A stretch of DNA of 64,000 nucleotides, from NCBI GenBank assembly GCA_964552055.1, contig CAZKFL010000002.1:43849-107848 (forward strand), read 5' to 3'. This DNA is from VGMD01 sp964552055 (lineage in GTDB: Bacteria > Chlamydiota > Chlamydiia > Chlamydiales > 2-12-FULL-49-11). Made by a program: the position numbers and the translations under genes. Position 1 is the stretch's first letter. Each line of letters opens with the position of its first letter. The notes under the pieces were generated by a model. The model saw only the letters and a program-made list of their open reading frames with translations. It had not been told where the DNA came from and made no database searches. Below, piece by piece: positions 8,235-16,604 of this stretch.

Positions 8235-9755
8235 ATGACAATAGACACTAGTGATATAATTTTTAGTAAATGGCGCCGCAGACTCTGGCCTTTTCAAAGA
8301 GCAGAGTTCAAAAAACTTTTCCCCTTAATTCTCATTAAATTTTTAATATCAATAGATTATGGCATTTTAACCAACATGAAGGACACAATGATTGTGTCTG
8401 CAAGTGGGTCAGGAGCTGAAGTTATTGCAGTTTTAAAGGGTTGGGTAGTATTACCAGCCGCAATGATTACTGTAGTTATCTATTCAAAATTGAGTAATGT
8501 CTTAAATAAGAAGAAGCTTTTCTATACCATGATGGGCGGCTTTTTAGCACTTATTTTCCTATACGGATTTGTTCTTTATCCAAATGCAGATTTTTTCTCT
8601 CCAAACGCTTCCTCGGACTGGCTTTCTGCTAAATTTGGCGGTAAGCATGAACATTGGATTGCCGTCTACAGAAACTGGATTCACTCACTATTGTTCATTA
8701 CAGCAGAACTTTGGGGCACAGTTGTTATCCTAGTTATGTTTTGGGGATTTGCAAATGATGTTACCTCCGTGGATGAAGCAAAACGGTCTTATAATATTTA
8801 TATAGCTTCAGGCGACCTAGCAGCCTTTTCAATTGGTCCTATAGTCTGCTTCTTTATGAATAGGATGGGAAAACACTCCTTTTTAATGGCAACGCAAAGC
8901 CTTCTCTTTGTAGTATTAGCACTAGGTTTCCTTGTAATGGGGATTTTTTGGTGGATGAACAAATACGCCCTTACAGACAAAAATTTCTCCAATCCACTTG
9001 ATTATCGAGGCTCTCCAAAGAAATTAAAAGAGAAACTATCTCTTTTTCAGGGGTTTAAGCACCTTGTTAAGTCTAAATATTTACTCGGCATTGCGGTTCT
9101 CGTAGTTGGATATGGACTTTCGATGAACTTAATCGAAGTCACTTGGAAGGCCTCTGTTCATAGCCTTTACCCAAATCCTATTGATTACCAGACATTTACA
9201 AGTAAGGCCACTTCCTGCCTTGGTCTTGTAGCATTTCTAACATCTATATTTCTAGGGAGTAATATTATTCGTAAGTTCGGATGGCATTGCAGCGCTCAGC
9301 TCACACCTATAATGGTCGGTGTTACAGGGGTTTTGTTCTTCGCATTTGTGATAAATCCCAATATGTTAACTCCAGTTGCTGTTCTTTTTGGGGTCTCGCC
9401 ACTTATGGTTGTCGTTCTCTTTGGAGCTTTTCAAAATATAATTAGTAAAGTTGCGAAGTATTCCTTTTTTGATCCCACAAAGGAAATGGCGTATATACCG
9501 CTAGACAATGACGCTAAATTGAAGGGTAAAGCTGCAATTGATGTTGTTGGGTCACGTTTAGGAAAATCAGGATCTGCCTGGATTCAAATAGCGATGATTG
9601 ATCTAATTGGCTCAGGCTCAATATTTTCCGTTACACACATCCTCCTTCCAATTGTTGCTTTTGTCACAATTTCCTGGATTTTATCTGTTAGATCTCTTAG
9701 TCATCAATTTGAGGAAAAGCACCTAGAGCAAAAGTTAGCCGCAAAAATTAGCTAG
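8235..9755 (+). CDS. ATP:ADP antiporter-family nucleotide transporter (NTT)
   Basis: 506-residue inner-membrane protein of the plastid/bacterial nucleotide transporter family (TlcA/Npt), which obligate intracellular bacteria use to take ATP or other nucleotides from the host. The N-terminal block WPFQRAEFKKLFPL...DYGILTNMKDTMIVSASGSGAEVIAVLKGWVVLPAA is characteristic, as is FDPTKEMAYIPLD near residue 415, and about 11-12 helices are present. Family members differ in substrate (ATP/ADP exchange, net NTP import, NAD uptake), and I cannot tell which applies. A good promoter lies at 8180. The desaturase gene follows with its own likely promoter. Confidence 0.93.
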   Translation: MTIDTSDIIFSKWRRRLWPFQRAEFKKLFPLILIKFLISIDYGILTNMKDTMIVSASGSGAEVIAVLKGWVVLPAAMITVVIYSKLSNVLNKKKLFYTMMGGFLALIFLYGFVLYPNADFFSPNASSDWLSAKFGGKHEHWIAVYRNWIHSLLFITAELWGTVVILVMFWGFANDVTSVDEAKRSYNIYIASGDLAAFSIGPIVCFFMNRMGKHSFLMATQSLLFVVLALGFLVMGIFWWMNKYALTDKNFSNPLDYRGSPKKLKEKLSLFQGFKHLVKSKYLLGIAVLVVGYGLSMNLIEVTWKASVHSLYPNPIDYQTFTSKATSCLGLVAFLTSIFLGSNIIRKFGWHCSAQLTPIMVGVTGVLFFAFVINPNMLTPVAVLFGVSPLMVVVLFGAFQNIISKVAKYSFFDPTKEMAYIPLDNDAKLKGKAAIDVVGSRLGKSGSAWIQIAMIDLIGSGSIFSVTHILLPIVAFVTISWILSVRSLSHQFEEKHLEQKLAAKIS

Positions 9756-9775
9756 GAGCCCCATTAATTAAATGT

Positions 9776-9781
9776 TATAAT
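9776..9781 (+). promoter_or_regulatory. Candidate -10 box for the desaturase
   Basis: A perfect TATAAT lies 27 nt before the desaturase ATG, which also has a GAGG ribosome binding site. No convincing -35 hexamer is found at the right distance, so this is a weak call. Confidence 0.3.
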
Positions 9782-9808
9782 GAATACTCAAGCAAAAGAG
9801 GATCTTAT

Positions 9809-10948
9809 ATGAAAAAGAAAAGCAATTTATGCTGGTCAAACATCTTATTCTTAGTTGGTTATCATGTTCTTTTAGCGATACTTCTGCCTATTTACCTTGT
9901 GTTTTACACCCCCTCAAGCTCACTACTTATCCTGAGTTTTGTACTATTGTACACAACAGGTCTTAGCATTACAGCTGGTTACCACAGGCTATTTTCACAT
10001 AGCACGTATAAAACCAATAAAATTATTGAATCAATCTATCTATTCTTTGCAAGCATGGCTACACAAGGTAGCGCCCTCAGATGGTCTCATGACCACCGAA
10101 TTCACCACGCTCATATCGATAAAGATGAAGATCCTTATACAGTAAAACGCGGCTTTTGGCACGCCCACTTTATCTGGCTTTTTAAAAAGCAGAATCCTAT
10201 CAAAGATAAGGTTGTATCAGACCTTCTGAGAGATCCTATTGTTACATTTCAACATAAATATTATGAAATACTGATGGTTATCACAAATGTTCTTGCCACC
10301 ATATTCATTGGCTGGGTAACAAACGACTACTTTGGAGCTCTTGTATTTGGATGGCTACTTAGACAATTTCTATTACATCATTTCACCTGGTTTATTAATT
10401 CACTAGCTCATTACTGGGGTCATCAAAACTACTCAACAGAGCACAGCGCCGTAGATAACTATGTTATTTCCCTACTTACATTTGGTGAAGGCTATCACAA
10501 TTATCACCATACATTCGCATACGATTACCGAAATGGTATACGCTGGTACCACTTTGATCCTACAAAATGGCTTATTTGGTCATTAAGCAAGTTTAGGCTT
10601 GCTAGAGATCTTAAAAAGGTAAATCAGGCACGTATCGCCGAACAGATGATTAAAGAGCATAAGAGAGCCCTTTTAGAAAAGCTCCATGAATCCTTTACTG
10701 AGAAAAAGGAAGATCTAGAGCTAAAAGTAACTTATTTCACTGAAAACCTCATCGACAAACTCTCCAAACTCAATACACTTATGCAAGAATATAAATCTTG
10801 TAAAAAGTCGATGGAAGCTAGAGAAAAAGTTAGGCAGCTACTAAACGAAATCCATGATGTGAAAAAAAGTCTTAAGGCAGAATGGCGAGCTTGGAAAAAT
10901 TTCTCCAAGTTTATTATGACCCTTGAACCGCTTCCGACCTATGCATAA
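9809..10948 (+). CDS. Acyl-lipid/acyl-CoA fatty acid desaturase (delta-9 type)
   Basis: Membrane di-iron desaturase that introduces a double bond into saturated acyl chains. The three histidine boxes are present: HRLFSH (59-64), HRIHH (96-100) and HNYHH in GEGYHNYHH, together with the ALRWSHDHR and NSLAHYWG segments typical of stearoyl-CoA-desaturase-like enzymes. Hydrophobic helices occur at about 12-50 and 150-190. Beyond the usual catalytic core there is a charged, probably coiled-coil tail from about residue 280 to 379 (rich in Lys/Glu, heptad-like Leu), which standard bacterial desaturases lack. Electron donors are not encoded next to it, although a ferredoxin lies at 63431. Confidence 0.92.
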   Translation: MKKKSNLCWSNILFLVGYHVLLAILLPIYLVFYTPSSSLLILSFVLLYTTGLSITAGYHRLFSHSTYKTNKIIESIYLFFASMATQGSALRWSHDHRIHHAHIDKDEDPYTVKRGFWHAHFIWLFKKQNPIKDKVVSDLLRDPIVTFQHKYYEILMVITNVLATIFIGWVTNDYFGALVFGWLLRQFLLHHFTWFINSLAHYWGHQNYSTEHSAVDNYVISLLTFGEGYHNYHHTFAYDYRNGIRWYHFDPTKWLIWSLSKFRLARDLKKVNQARIAEQMIKEHKRALLEKLHESFTEKKEDLELKVTYFTENLIDKLSKLNTLMQEYKSCKKSMEAREKVRQLLNEIHDVKKSLKAEWRAWKNFSKFIMTLEPLPTYA

Positions 10949-10963
10949 AAACTAATACCTTGT

Positions 10964-10993
10964 TAAATCCCACTTTTGTTAGGGTGGGATTTA
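10964..10993 (+). promoter_or_regulatory. Hairpin sequestering the ribosome binding site of the next gene
   Basis: TAAATCCCAC (10964-10973) and GTGGGATTTA (10984-10993) form a perfect 10-bp stem with a 10-nt loop. The 3' arm holds the only purine-rich stretch before the ATG and includes the first base of that ATG (10993). No T run follows on the plus strand, so this is not a classical terminator; translational control is an inference. Confidence 0.5.
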
Positions 10994-11937
10994 TGAAACG
11001 TATTGGCCTTTTTCTTTGTTTATCGAGTTCATGTTTATTTTCAGAGTATCTCAATATTCCTGAGACTTCAGAGGGCCCTTGGTTCACAGGCCCTTTACTT
11101 ACCCCATCTGCTTACACTATTCCTCTTGGTCACTATAATTTTGAGCCGTACCTTTTTGTAGATAATGCATTTGGTCTCTATAATAATCACTGGACCGTAA
11201 AAAAACTCAAAGACACATTCTCCGCGATCAATTTCCAGTTTTGGGCCCAAATGGGTATCGCTTCTTTTATGGACTTTACTCTTGTTCCATCCTTTTTTTA
11301 TACCTATATTGGCGATGAAAGCTCCTGGCGATTTGGTGATATGTTTGCACAGGTCACTTTTCAGATGACAACAGAAACAGGCTTAAATGGTTTTGCGTCT
11401 AAGTTTGCAATCGGAGAAATTTTTCCACTCGGTGAGTACCAACATTTAGATAGTGAAAAGCGTTTAACAGATAGTGCTGGAGGAGGGAGCTTTGGAACCT
11501 CATTTGGATTTGTCTTTTCTAAGAGGTGGAATCTTTATTCTTTTCACTATTTTGCTGCAAGAATGTCTACAACAGCTATTTTATTTTCCCAGGTAAAAGT
11601 CCATGGCCTTAATTCGTATGGTGGTGGCAGAGGGACTAACGGAAGAGTCTTTCCTGGGACATCTTTTCCCCTACTTTTCGGATTTGAATACAATCTGACG
11701 CAAAATTGGGTGCTTGCTTTAGATATAGCCAGCACATATAGCTTTAGAACTCGATTTAAGGGGTCGTCTTTTTATCCAGTTGGTTGGGGTCCGTCCTATT
11801 CACTTAGCTTTGCACCAGCAATTGAGTATAACTATAGCGCGAACATAGGTCTAATTGGTGGTGTCTGGCTATCTGCTCTCGGAAGAAATTCACCACAATA
11901 CATTAACTACGTTATTGCGATGAACTGGTACGTTTAA
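10993..11937 (+). CDS. Putative outer-membrane beta-barrel protein
   Basis: 314 aa from the ATG at 10993, which opens a clear Sec signal peptide (MKRIGLFLCLSSSCLFS-EYL); the frame extends upstream to a TTG at 10960 that would place extra residues before the signal. The mature part is rich in Gly, Phe, Tyr and Trp with alternating hydrophobic/polar stretches (HYNFEPYLFVDN, SFGTSFGFVFSKRWNLYSFHYF), and ends in NYVIAMNWYV, an aromatic-rich closing strand. This is the look of an outer-membrane barrel or transport-type protein. No specific family recognised. Its ribosome binding site is inside a hairpin. The 3' end overlaps the YheT-like gene by 26 bp, tail to tail. Confidence 0.75.
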   Translation: MKRIGLFLCLSSSCLFSEYLNIPETSEGPWFTGPLLTPSAYTIPLGHYNFEPYLFVDNAFGLYNNHWTVKKLKDTFSAINFQFWAQMGIASFMDFTLVPSFFYTYIGDESSWRFGDMFAQVTFQMTTETGLNGFASKFAIGEIFPLGEYQHLDSEKRLTDSAGGGSFGTSFGFVFSKRWNLYSFHYFAARMSTTAILFSQVKVHGLNSYGGGRGTNGRVFPGTSFPLLFGFEYNLTQNWVLALDIASTYSFRTRFKGSSFYPVGWGPSYSLSFAPAIEYNYSANIGLIGGVWLSALGRNSPQYINYVIAMNWYV

Positions 11938-12895
11938 TTGACTCAATAGCCCAGTCAAGGACCATTCTGTCCATCCAACGGAATTCCTTAAATATATTTA
12001 AACCAACAAAACCAATGTGACCGCCATGCTCTGTCTTGTATATTTCAACATTTGGAGGAAGTTCGATGTCATCTAAAATCGTTGATTTTATGATTGGGTC
12101 ATCATTTGCAAATAAAATCTTTGTAGGAAGAGCAATTTTTGAAATAACCCTTTTCGAACTAGAATAATAGTAGTATTCAAAAGCGCTTGAAAATTTAGCT
12201 AAGGGCGCTGTATAAAGCTCATCAAAATCATTTAACGTGACTGTTTTCGGTAAATTATGTGGCCCAAGATCGAAAAACTCATGCCTAAATTTCACTTCTT
12301 TCATCAGTAATTTGAGAAAATAGTTTGCATATATTTGATTTTCAGGAAGAGTAAATAGCCTTGCGCTTGACAAAAGATCTGCTGGCGGGCTTATAGCTAA
12401 AACAGCCTTTAGATATTTATCTCCTTCGCTTCCTAATTCACCTGCAAGCTTAAGTGAAATGTTTGCTCCAAGTGAAATCCCCATGAGGAGTTTGGGAGAA
12501 TCTGGAAATAGTATTTTTATACTTTCTAATGCCTGAAAGACATCTCCACTTGATCCACTATGATAAATACCTTTGGCAAGCCCTCTTCCAGAGCCACAAC
12601 CTTTTAGATTAATTCGAATCGATTGTATTCCATTATCGCGAAATTTTCTCGCTATTCTTTTCATATAGTGTGATTTATGAGATCCACAAAGACCGTGAAT
12701 CATTAAAACAGTCCAATCGTCTTTTTTCCAGTTTAGAGGCGTTGTAATTTCTAATGCTAATAAATCTCCATCCCTAAGTTTCACAACATGAGTTTTAGAT
12801 GGAAGCTCCGGCTCAAAATCAATCAGAGAGCCAATCATCGTTTGATAATAGGAGCTCTTTATCAGCGGGTTAAAGTTCAAAAACTGCCCTTTCAT
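11912..12895 (-). CDS. Alpha/beta hydrolase, YheT/EMB8 family
   Basis: 327 aa from the ATG at 12895 (MKGQFLN), which has AAGGGA upstream; an ATG six codons earlier has no ribosome binding site. Alpha/beta-hydrolase features: the oxyanion loop VLMIHGLCGSHKSHYMKRIA, the INLKGCGSG block specific to YheT-like proteins, the nucleophile elbow GISLGANIS, the acid in FANDDPI and the catalytic His in EHGGHIGF. The family is thought to act on esters or lipids, but substrates are poorly known. No signal peptide, so cytosolic or membrane-associated. Confidence 0.88.
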   Translation of the reverse strand: MKGQFLNFNPLIKSSYYQTMIGSLIDFEPELPSKTHVVKLRDGDLLALEITTPLNWKKDDWTVLMIHGLCGSHKSHYMKRIARKFRDNGIQSIRINLKGCGSGRGLAKGIYHSGSSGDVFQALESIKILFPDSPKLLMGISLGANISLKLAGELGSEGDKYLKAVLAISPPADLLSSARLFTLPENQIYANYFLKLLMKEVKFRHEFFDLGPHNLPKTVTLNDFDELYTAPLAKFSSAFEYYYYSSSKRVISKIALPTKILFANDDPIIKSTILDDIELPPNVEIYKTEHGGHIGFVGLNIFKEFRWMDRMVLDWAIESIKRTSSSQ

Positions 12896-12960
12896 AGGAA
12901 AGTCCCTTATCATTTATACATAAACTTATAATTGATAGATGAATTTTTATCACTGAATTA

Positions 12961-12989
12961 TTGCAATTTACATTTTTTTTAGTTATATA
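12961..12989 (+). promoter_or_regulatory. Candidate promoter for the 2H-phosphoesterase-like gene
   Basis: TTGCAA at 12961-12966, 17-bp spacer, TATATA at 12984-12989, followed by a leader of about 28 nt to the ATG at 13024. The region is very AT-rich, which raises the chance of a fortuitous match. Confidence 0.4.
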
Positions 12990-13023
12990 ACAAATATCAA
13001 TCAACGCTAGAGATAGAGTATAT

Positions 13024-13656
13024 ATGCAAGAGTTTAATAATCAAGCACATTTGAATAGTAGGGAATTACCAAACATCTTCGGCAAGTGCTTGGGCATTGA
13101 AAAAATCGATTCCTTAGCAATCCAAATTCGCTCTAGTAAAAAAATGCCGCAAAAAGAAACATATGAAGCAGAAATACTAGAATATATAAATGAAGCTCTT
13201 CCACTTTCAGGAAAATTAACAACTGATGAACGAGGATTTACCTATCTTGCTCTTCCTAATGAATACATTTATGAACTTCTCCCCTTTCTAGAAAATGGAA
13301 ATGCTACAAATCCTCCTTATTTTGAAGGTTTACATAATGTTGGAGCTCATGTGAGCGTAATTCTTGCGTCAGAATCTCATCCAGGTTTAGATTTAAAAAA
13401 TTTTGCCACTGAAATACCCTTTACTATTACCGGTTGCTACTTTGTTGAGCCTGAGAATTGGTTAGAAATGGAAACAATTTGGTTTCTAACAATAGATGCA
13501 CCAAAACTTTCTGAAATTCGAACACGCTTAAATCTTTCGCCTTATATTGATAATAAGGAATTTCATATCACTTTTGCTGTGAAAAAGAGATTTCTTTCTA
13601 TTCATGAACTTCTTGGAAAATCAAATGAAGCTATTGTTATAAAGAATATATTTTAG
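13024..13656 (+). CDS. 2H-phosphoesterase-like hypothetical protein
   Basis: 210 aa, soluble, no signal peptide. Two HxS/T motifs, H109-V-S in NVGAHVSVIL and H181-I-T in EFHITFAV, are 72 residues apart and each lies in a predicted beta strand. This is the defining arrangement of the 2H phosphoesterase superfamily (LigT, cyclic phosphodiesterases, 2',5'-oligoadenylate phosphodiesterases). I infer a cyclic-nucleotide or RNA-end phosphodiesterase; the substrate is unknown. It begins a run of small, poorly conserved genes, so it may be an accessory or host-directed protein. Confidence 0.55.
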   Translation: MQEFNNQAHLNSRELPNIFGKCLGIEKIDSLAIQIRSSKKMPQKETYEAEILEYINEALPLSGKLTTDERGFTYLALPNEYIYELLPFLENGNATNPPYFEGLHNVGAHVSVILASESHPGLDLKNFATEIPFTITGCYFVEPENWLEMETIWFLTIDAPKLSEIRTRLNLSPYIDNKEFHITFAVKKRFLSIHELLGKSNEAIVIKNIF

Positions 13657-13715
13657 TTTTAATAAAGATTTTATTCAGATACTATTTGTTCTCAATATTA
13701 AAAAAAGGGAACAAT

Positions 13716-14324
13716 ATGAAGCTAAAAAATTATCTTTTGGTAGCATTTCTACTCAGCTCTTCAATTTCAGCACACGCAAGAAATGAAGAGCCTGCATTTA
13801 AAGCACTCGCCATTCAATCTATTTCAAATAACACCCCTTATCGGCTCCTTTCAAGCAAAGATAACCAAGGTTGGAACCTAGAGACAGATGACGGCACTAT
13901 TTGGAGAGCAATTGATAACTCAAGCGCCTCCCAAATCAAATACTGGCAGTCTAATGACAAACTCGTTATCTATCCAACAGCTTATCCCAAGTGGAGTGGC
14001 GGCAGATACTATCTTTTAAATACACGGCTAAATAGCGCTGCAACAGTGGAACTTTCACAAGCGCCTATCACCGGTACAAGCACTAACATACAAATTACCT
14101 ATATCGATTATACTTCCGGTTATATGGAATTAGAAGATGGTAGAGGGCGAGTTGTAAATTGGCGTTTGAATCGAAACGAAAGAGACATTTATGAGCACTG
14201 GCGCGCAGGACAGTCTATACTTGTTGGCTCAAATGAAAACTGCTGGGCAGGTTGGCTTTCAAGTGACTCCTACATTTTAATAAATGTGGAAAAAGACAAC
14301 TACGTTAGAGCAAACATCGATTAA
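13716..14324 (+). CDS. Exported hypothetical protein with an internal duplication
   Basis: 202 aa from the ATG at 13716, which follows an AAGGGA ribosome binding site; it starts with a signal peptide (MKLKNYLLVAFLLSSSISAHA-RNE). The mature part has two similar Trp-rich modules: LETDDGTIWRAIDNSSASQIKYWQ and MELEDGRGRVVNWRLNRNERDIYEHW, each followed by a basic/hydrophobic strand and W-S/A-G-[GW] (about residues 55-115 and 140-200). Probably a small periplasmic or secreted beta-rich protein. Function unknown. Confidence 0.7.
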   Translation: MKLKNYLLVAFLLSSSISAHARNEEPAFKALAIQSISNNTPYRLLSSKDNQGWNLETDDGTIWRAIDNSSASQIKYWQSNDKLVIYPTAYPKWSGGRYYLLNTRLNSAATVELSQAPITGTSTNIQITYIDYTSGYMELEDGRGRVVNWRLNRNERDIYEHWRAGQSILVGSNENCWAGWLSSDSYILINVEKDNYVRANID

Positions 14325-14339
14325 CAACAGGAGAAATCT

Positions 14340-15206
14340 ATGAGTTTACGTGTAGAAGTTAGTGGCGCAATCCCACCACCAATTCGGTCATCTGTCCCAC
14401 GCCTAACTGCGCGAGCTGAACCCGATCAAAGAATTATGAAGGTTGCTCTTTCGGTGTTTGCTATCATTGCCTGCTTTGCATTAACACCTCCCCCCCTTGC
14501 TATTATCCTTTCAGTAGCAGTCATCGCCTCTATATTTTTAATAAATTGGAATGAGGGAACGCCTCAAGTTCATTCCGATTTTCCGAGGCATAGTGGACAA
14601 GATAGTTCAGGTTATCGTACTCAAGGCTATGTCCCCCAAGGCACTACGTGGAATAGCAACCCGACTCACGGACGTAATTTCGGTGCATCTTCTGCATTTC
14701 ATGGACGAGGACGTGTTCCCGTAGGCGGAGAAATAGAAGGTCGCTTTGAATTGGGAGCTCCGGAACCTTCTGGAAGTGCCCGCATATCTACAGCCGGATA
14801 CTATGGTAGGTCAACGACACCACCACCATCTGGGAGCAGTTTACTATTATATTCATTGCCAGTAAGCAGCGTGCGGGGTCAAGATGATTTACCTTCAGCA
14901 CCACCTCTGTCTAGCGGAAGAAGAAGTGACCTTCCACTAGGAGCTCCAGAACCGCGCGGAAGATTACCTATTGCGAGGGAAAATGATTCAGCCTCTAGAG
15001 GCTCCTCCTCTTCTGGCCAAAGAAGAACTTCCTCTACATCTGGACGGACACATGCCCCTGCAGGAGGAGACGCATCTAGCGGCCTTCGATTAGGGGCCCC
15101 AGGCGAAGCAGTCAGGGAAGCTCCTCCCAGGGCAGGATTTGGAGCACGAAGGGAGCGCGTTAAAGTGGGAAGCGGGAATGGATTTGTTGGTAATCCTGAT
15201 GAGTAA
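14340..15206 (+). CDS. Pro/Gly/Ser-rich protein with an N-terminal membrane hairpin
   Basis: 288 aa with ribosome binding site AGGAGA. Residues about 33-71 form two closely spaced hydrophobic segments (VALSVFAIIACFALTPPP then LAIILSVAVIASIFLIN), the bilobed hydrophobic pattern of chlamydial inclusion-membrane (Inc) proteins. The remaining 200 residues are low complexity, with the phrase LGAPEPSG / LGAPEPRG / LGAPGEA repeated three times and many Ser, Arg and Gly. Higher local G+C than its neighbours. I infer an Inc-like or otherwise exported protein; there is no direct proof. Confidence 0.6.
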   Translation: MSLRVEVSGAIPPPIRSSVPRLTARAEPDQRIMKVALSVFAIIACFALTPPPLAIILSVAVIASIFLINWNEGTPQVHSDFPRHSGQDSSGYRTQGYVPQGTTWNSNPTHGRNFGASSAFHGRGRVPVGGEIEGRFELGAPEPSGSARISTAGYYGRSTTPPPSGSSLLLYSLPVSSVRGQDDLPSAPPLSSGRRSDLPLGAPEPRGRLPIARENDSASRGSSSSGQRRTSSTSGRTHAPAGGDASSGLRLGAPGEAVREAPPRAGFGARRERVKVGSGNGFVGNPDE

Positions 15207-15695
15207 TTAATTAGTTGTGTACAGCTCTTGTTCATAGGAGCTGTACTCTTTTCTTTCAGCAATGAAGTTAGAGTAGTAAATATTTCCATCATATAGATGA
15301 ATTTGAGAAAAACCTTTTAGCGGGATTCGCTTTTCATCTATTAATGCAATGCTCACACTAACTTCTTTAGCAGTTATTGGATAGGTTTGTAGATAAGGCC
15401 TGATAGCTTCGTTTTCATTGACGTAATTTACAAATGCATTAACAGTTGTTGTTAATAAGTGTTTAGCCTCTTTTGGTGGAAGATCTTTTTTTATTTCAAA
15501 GTCGATATAGAGTGAATCAATCTTATTGTTTGTATAAAAACCACCTGATCCAAGGGATGTTAGCCCAGGTTCTTTCTTGGCGATGAGGCTGAATGCTTTA
15601 GCTGCATCTTGCGCTTGTTTAGCATGCTCTGGCGGCTTTGCGCAGGCCGAAAAAACACATCCGATTACGAGTAGCTGTTTCAATACATTCATCAT
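15207..15695 (-). CDS. Putative lipoprotein
   Basis: 162 aa with a lipoprotein signal peptide: a short hydrophobic stretch (LLVIGCVF) ending in the lipobox FSAC at residue 18. Ribosome binding site GGGGAAT precedes the first of two consecutive ATGs. The mature protein is small and mixed alpha/beta and I recognise no family. It ends within one base of the Pro/Gly/Ser-rich gene on the opposite strand. Confidence 0.65.
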   Translation of the reverse strand: MMNVLKQLLVIGCVFSACAKPPEHAKQAQDAAKAFSLIAKKEPGLTSLGSGGFYTNNKIDSLYIDFEIKKDLPPKEAKHLLTTTVNAFVNYVNENEAIRPYLQTYPITAKEVSVSIALIDEKRIPLKGFSQIHLYDGNIYYSNFIAERKEYSSYEQELYTTN

Positions 15696-15724
15696 ATTCC
15701 CCTTTTGTTATAATAAAGAATAAA

Positions 15725-16060
15725 ATGAAATGGAAAATGATGAAATATAAATTTATTACTTCCCTTATATTTTTTGCTCTCTACGGATCTACAGCCTGTT
15801 TTCTATTGGCTCTATCTCAATTGTCCATCTATCAAGCATCATTTTCTTTAGTAGCGGCATGCTTTTTTTATAAAATAAGTTCTAATATTGTCTACTTTAC
15901 AAAGGAATGGATTAAAGGATCAATGATTACATTTTTCCTATTATTTACTATGCTTTTAGTTGATACTGAATTTGTTGCATATGCTATTGCGATATCGTTT
16001 TTAGCGGCAACATTTATTCAGGTTTTTTTAGATGAGATGTGTCGTTCCAAAGAAATATAA
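15725..16060 (+). CDS. Small hypothetical membrane protein
   Basis: 111 aa with four hydrophobic segments (FITSLIFFALYGSTACFLLAL, ASFSLVAACFFYKI, MITFFLLFTMLLVD, FVAYAIAISFLAATFIQVFL). The frame opens upstream, but the ATG at 15725 is the first plausible start; an ATG pair at 15737-15742 is an alternative. No good ribosome binding site. The 3' end overlaps the phosphatase gene on the other strand by 47 bp. No family recognised. Confidence 0.5.
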   Translation: MKWKMMKYKFITSLIFFALYGSTACFLLALSQLSIYQASFSLVAACFFYKISSNIVYFTKEWIKGSMITFFLLFTMLLVDTEFVAYAIAISFLAATFIQVFLDEMCRSKEI

Positions 16061-16595
16061 CAGGTTTTTCCTTTTCGTAGAATAAAATCGATTTTGAGGT
16101 TGTTGAAAGAGCCAGATAAGAGCCAAATGAAACAGGTAATCCTAACCACCTTGCAGCAATTGCTCTAGAAATATGGCCGCTTGAAAAAAGCAAAATATCT
16201 CCCCCAAGTGCTTTTAACTTCTCTAATAAAGCGTCCACTCTATTACAAATCTGCTTAGATGTTTCCCCATTAGGTGGATCTTTTGAAAATATGGACCAAT
16301 TGGGAACAGTTTTACAGATTTCAAGAGAAGTAAGCCCCTCATAATCACCGTAATCCCATTCTACTAAAGAAGGTTCTAGCTTCATTTGCATGCCAAAACC
16401 TGAGAGTTCACAAGTCGTCATCGCCCTTTTGAGAGGGCTTGAAAAGACGTGATCAAATTTTGTCTTTCTCAAGCTCCTCCCAAGAAGGCCCGCCTCATTT
16501 CTGCCATTTTCGGTGAGTTCCAGGTCGGTTGATCCGGTATGCCGTCCGTTCAAGCTCCACTCTGTCTCTCCATGTCTGACAATTGTTATTTTCAT
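16014..16595 (-). CDS. Histidine phosphatase family protein (phosphoglycerate mutase-like)
   Basis: 193 aa. The N terminus MKITIVRHGETEWSLNGRHTG carries the catalytic His (RHGET), followed by DLELTENGRNEA, SSPLKRAMTTCEL (phosphate-binding Arg) and the second catalytic His in FSSGHISRAIAARWLGL. This is the single-domain GpmB/CobC-like branch; members are phosphatases acting on small phosphomonoesters, and true mutase activity is unlikely from sequence alone. It lies ten bases downstream of the AT-hook gene and could be co-transcribed with it. Confidence 0.9.
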   Translation of the reverse strand: MKITIVRHGETEWSLNGRHTGSTDLELTENGRNEAGLLGRSLRKTKFDHVFSSPLKRAMTTCELSGFGMQMKLEPSLVEWDYGDYEGLTSLEICKTVPNWSIFSKDPPNGETSKQICNRVDALLEKLKALGGDILLFSSGHISRAIAARWLGLPVSFGSYLALSTTSKSILFYEKEKPVIFLWNDTSHLKKPE

Positions 16596-16604
16596 TCCTT
16601 CTTC

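Noticed and set aside
14879..15292. 137-aa open frame on the minus strand
   Set aside because: Antisense to the Pro/Gly/Ser-rich gene and lipoprotein; low-complexity mirror frame, no ribosome binding site.
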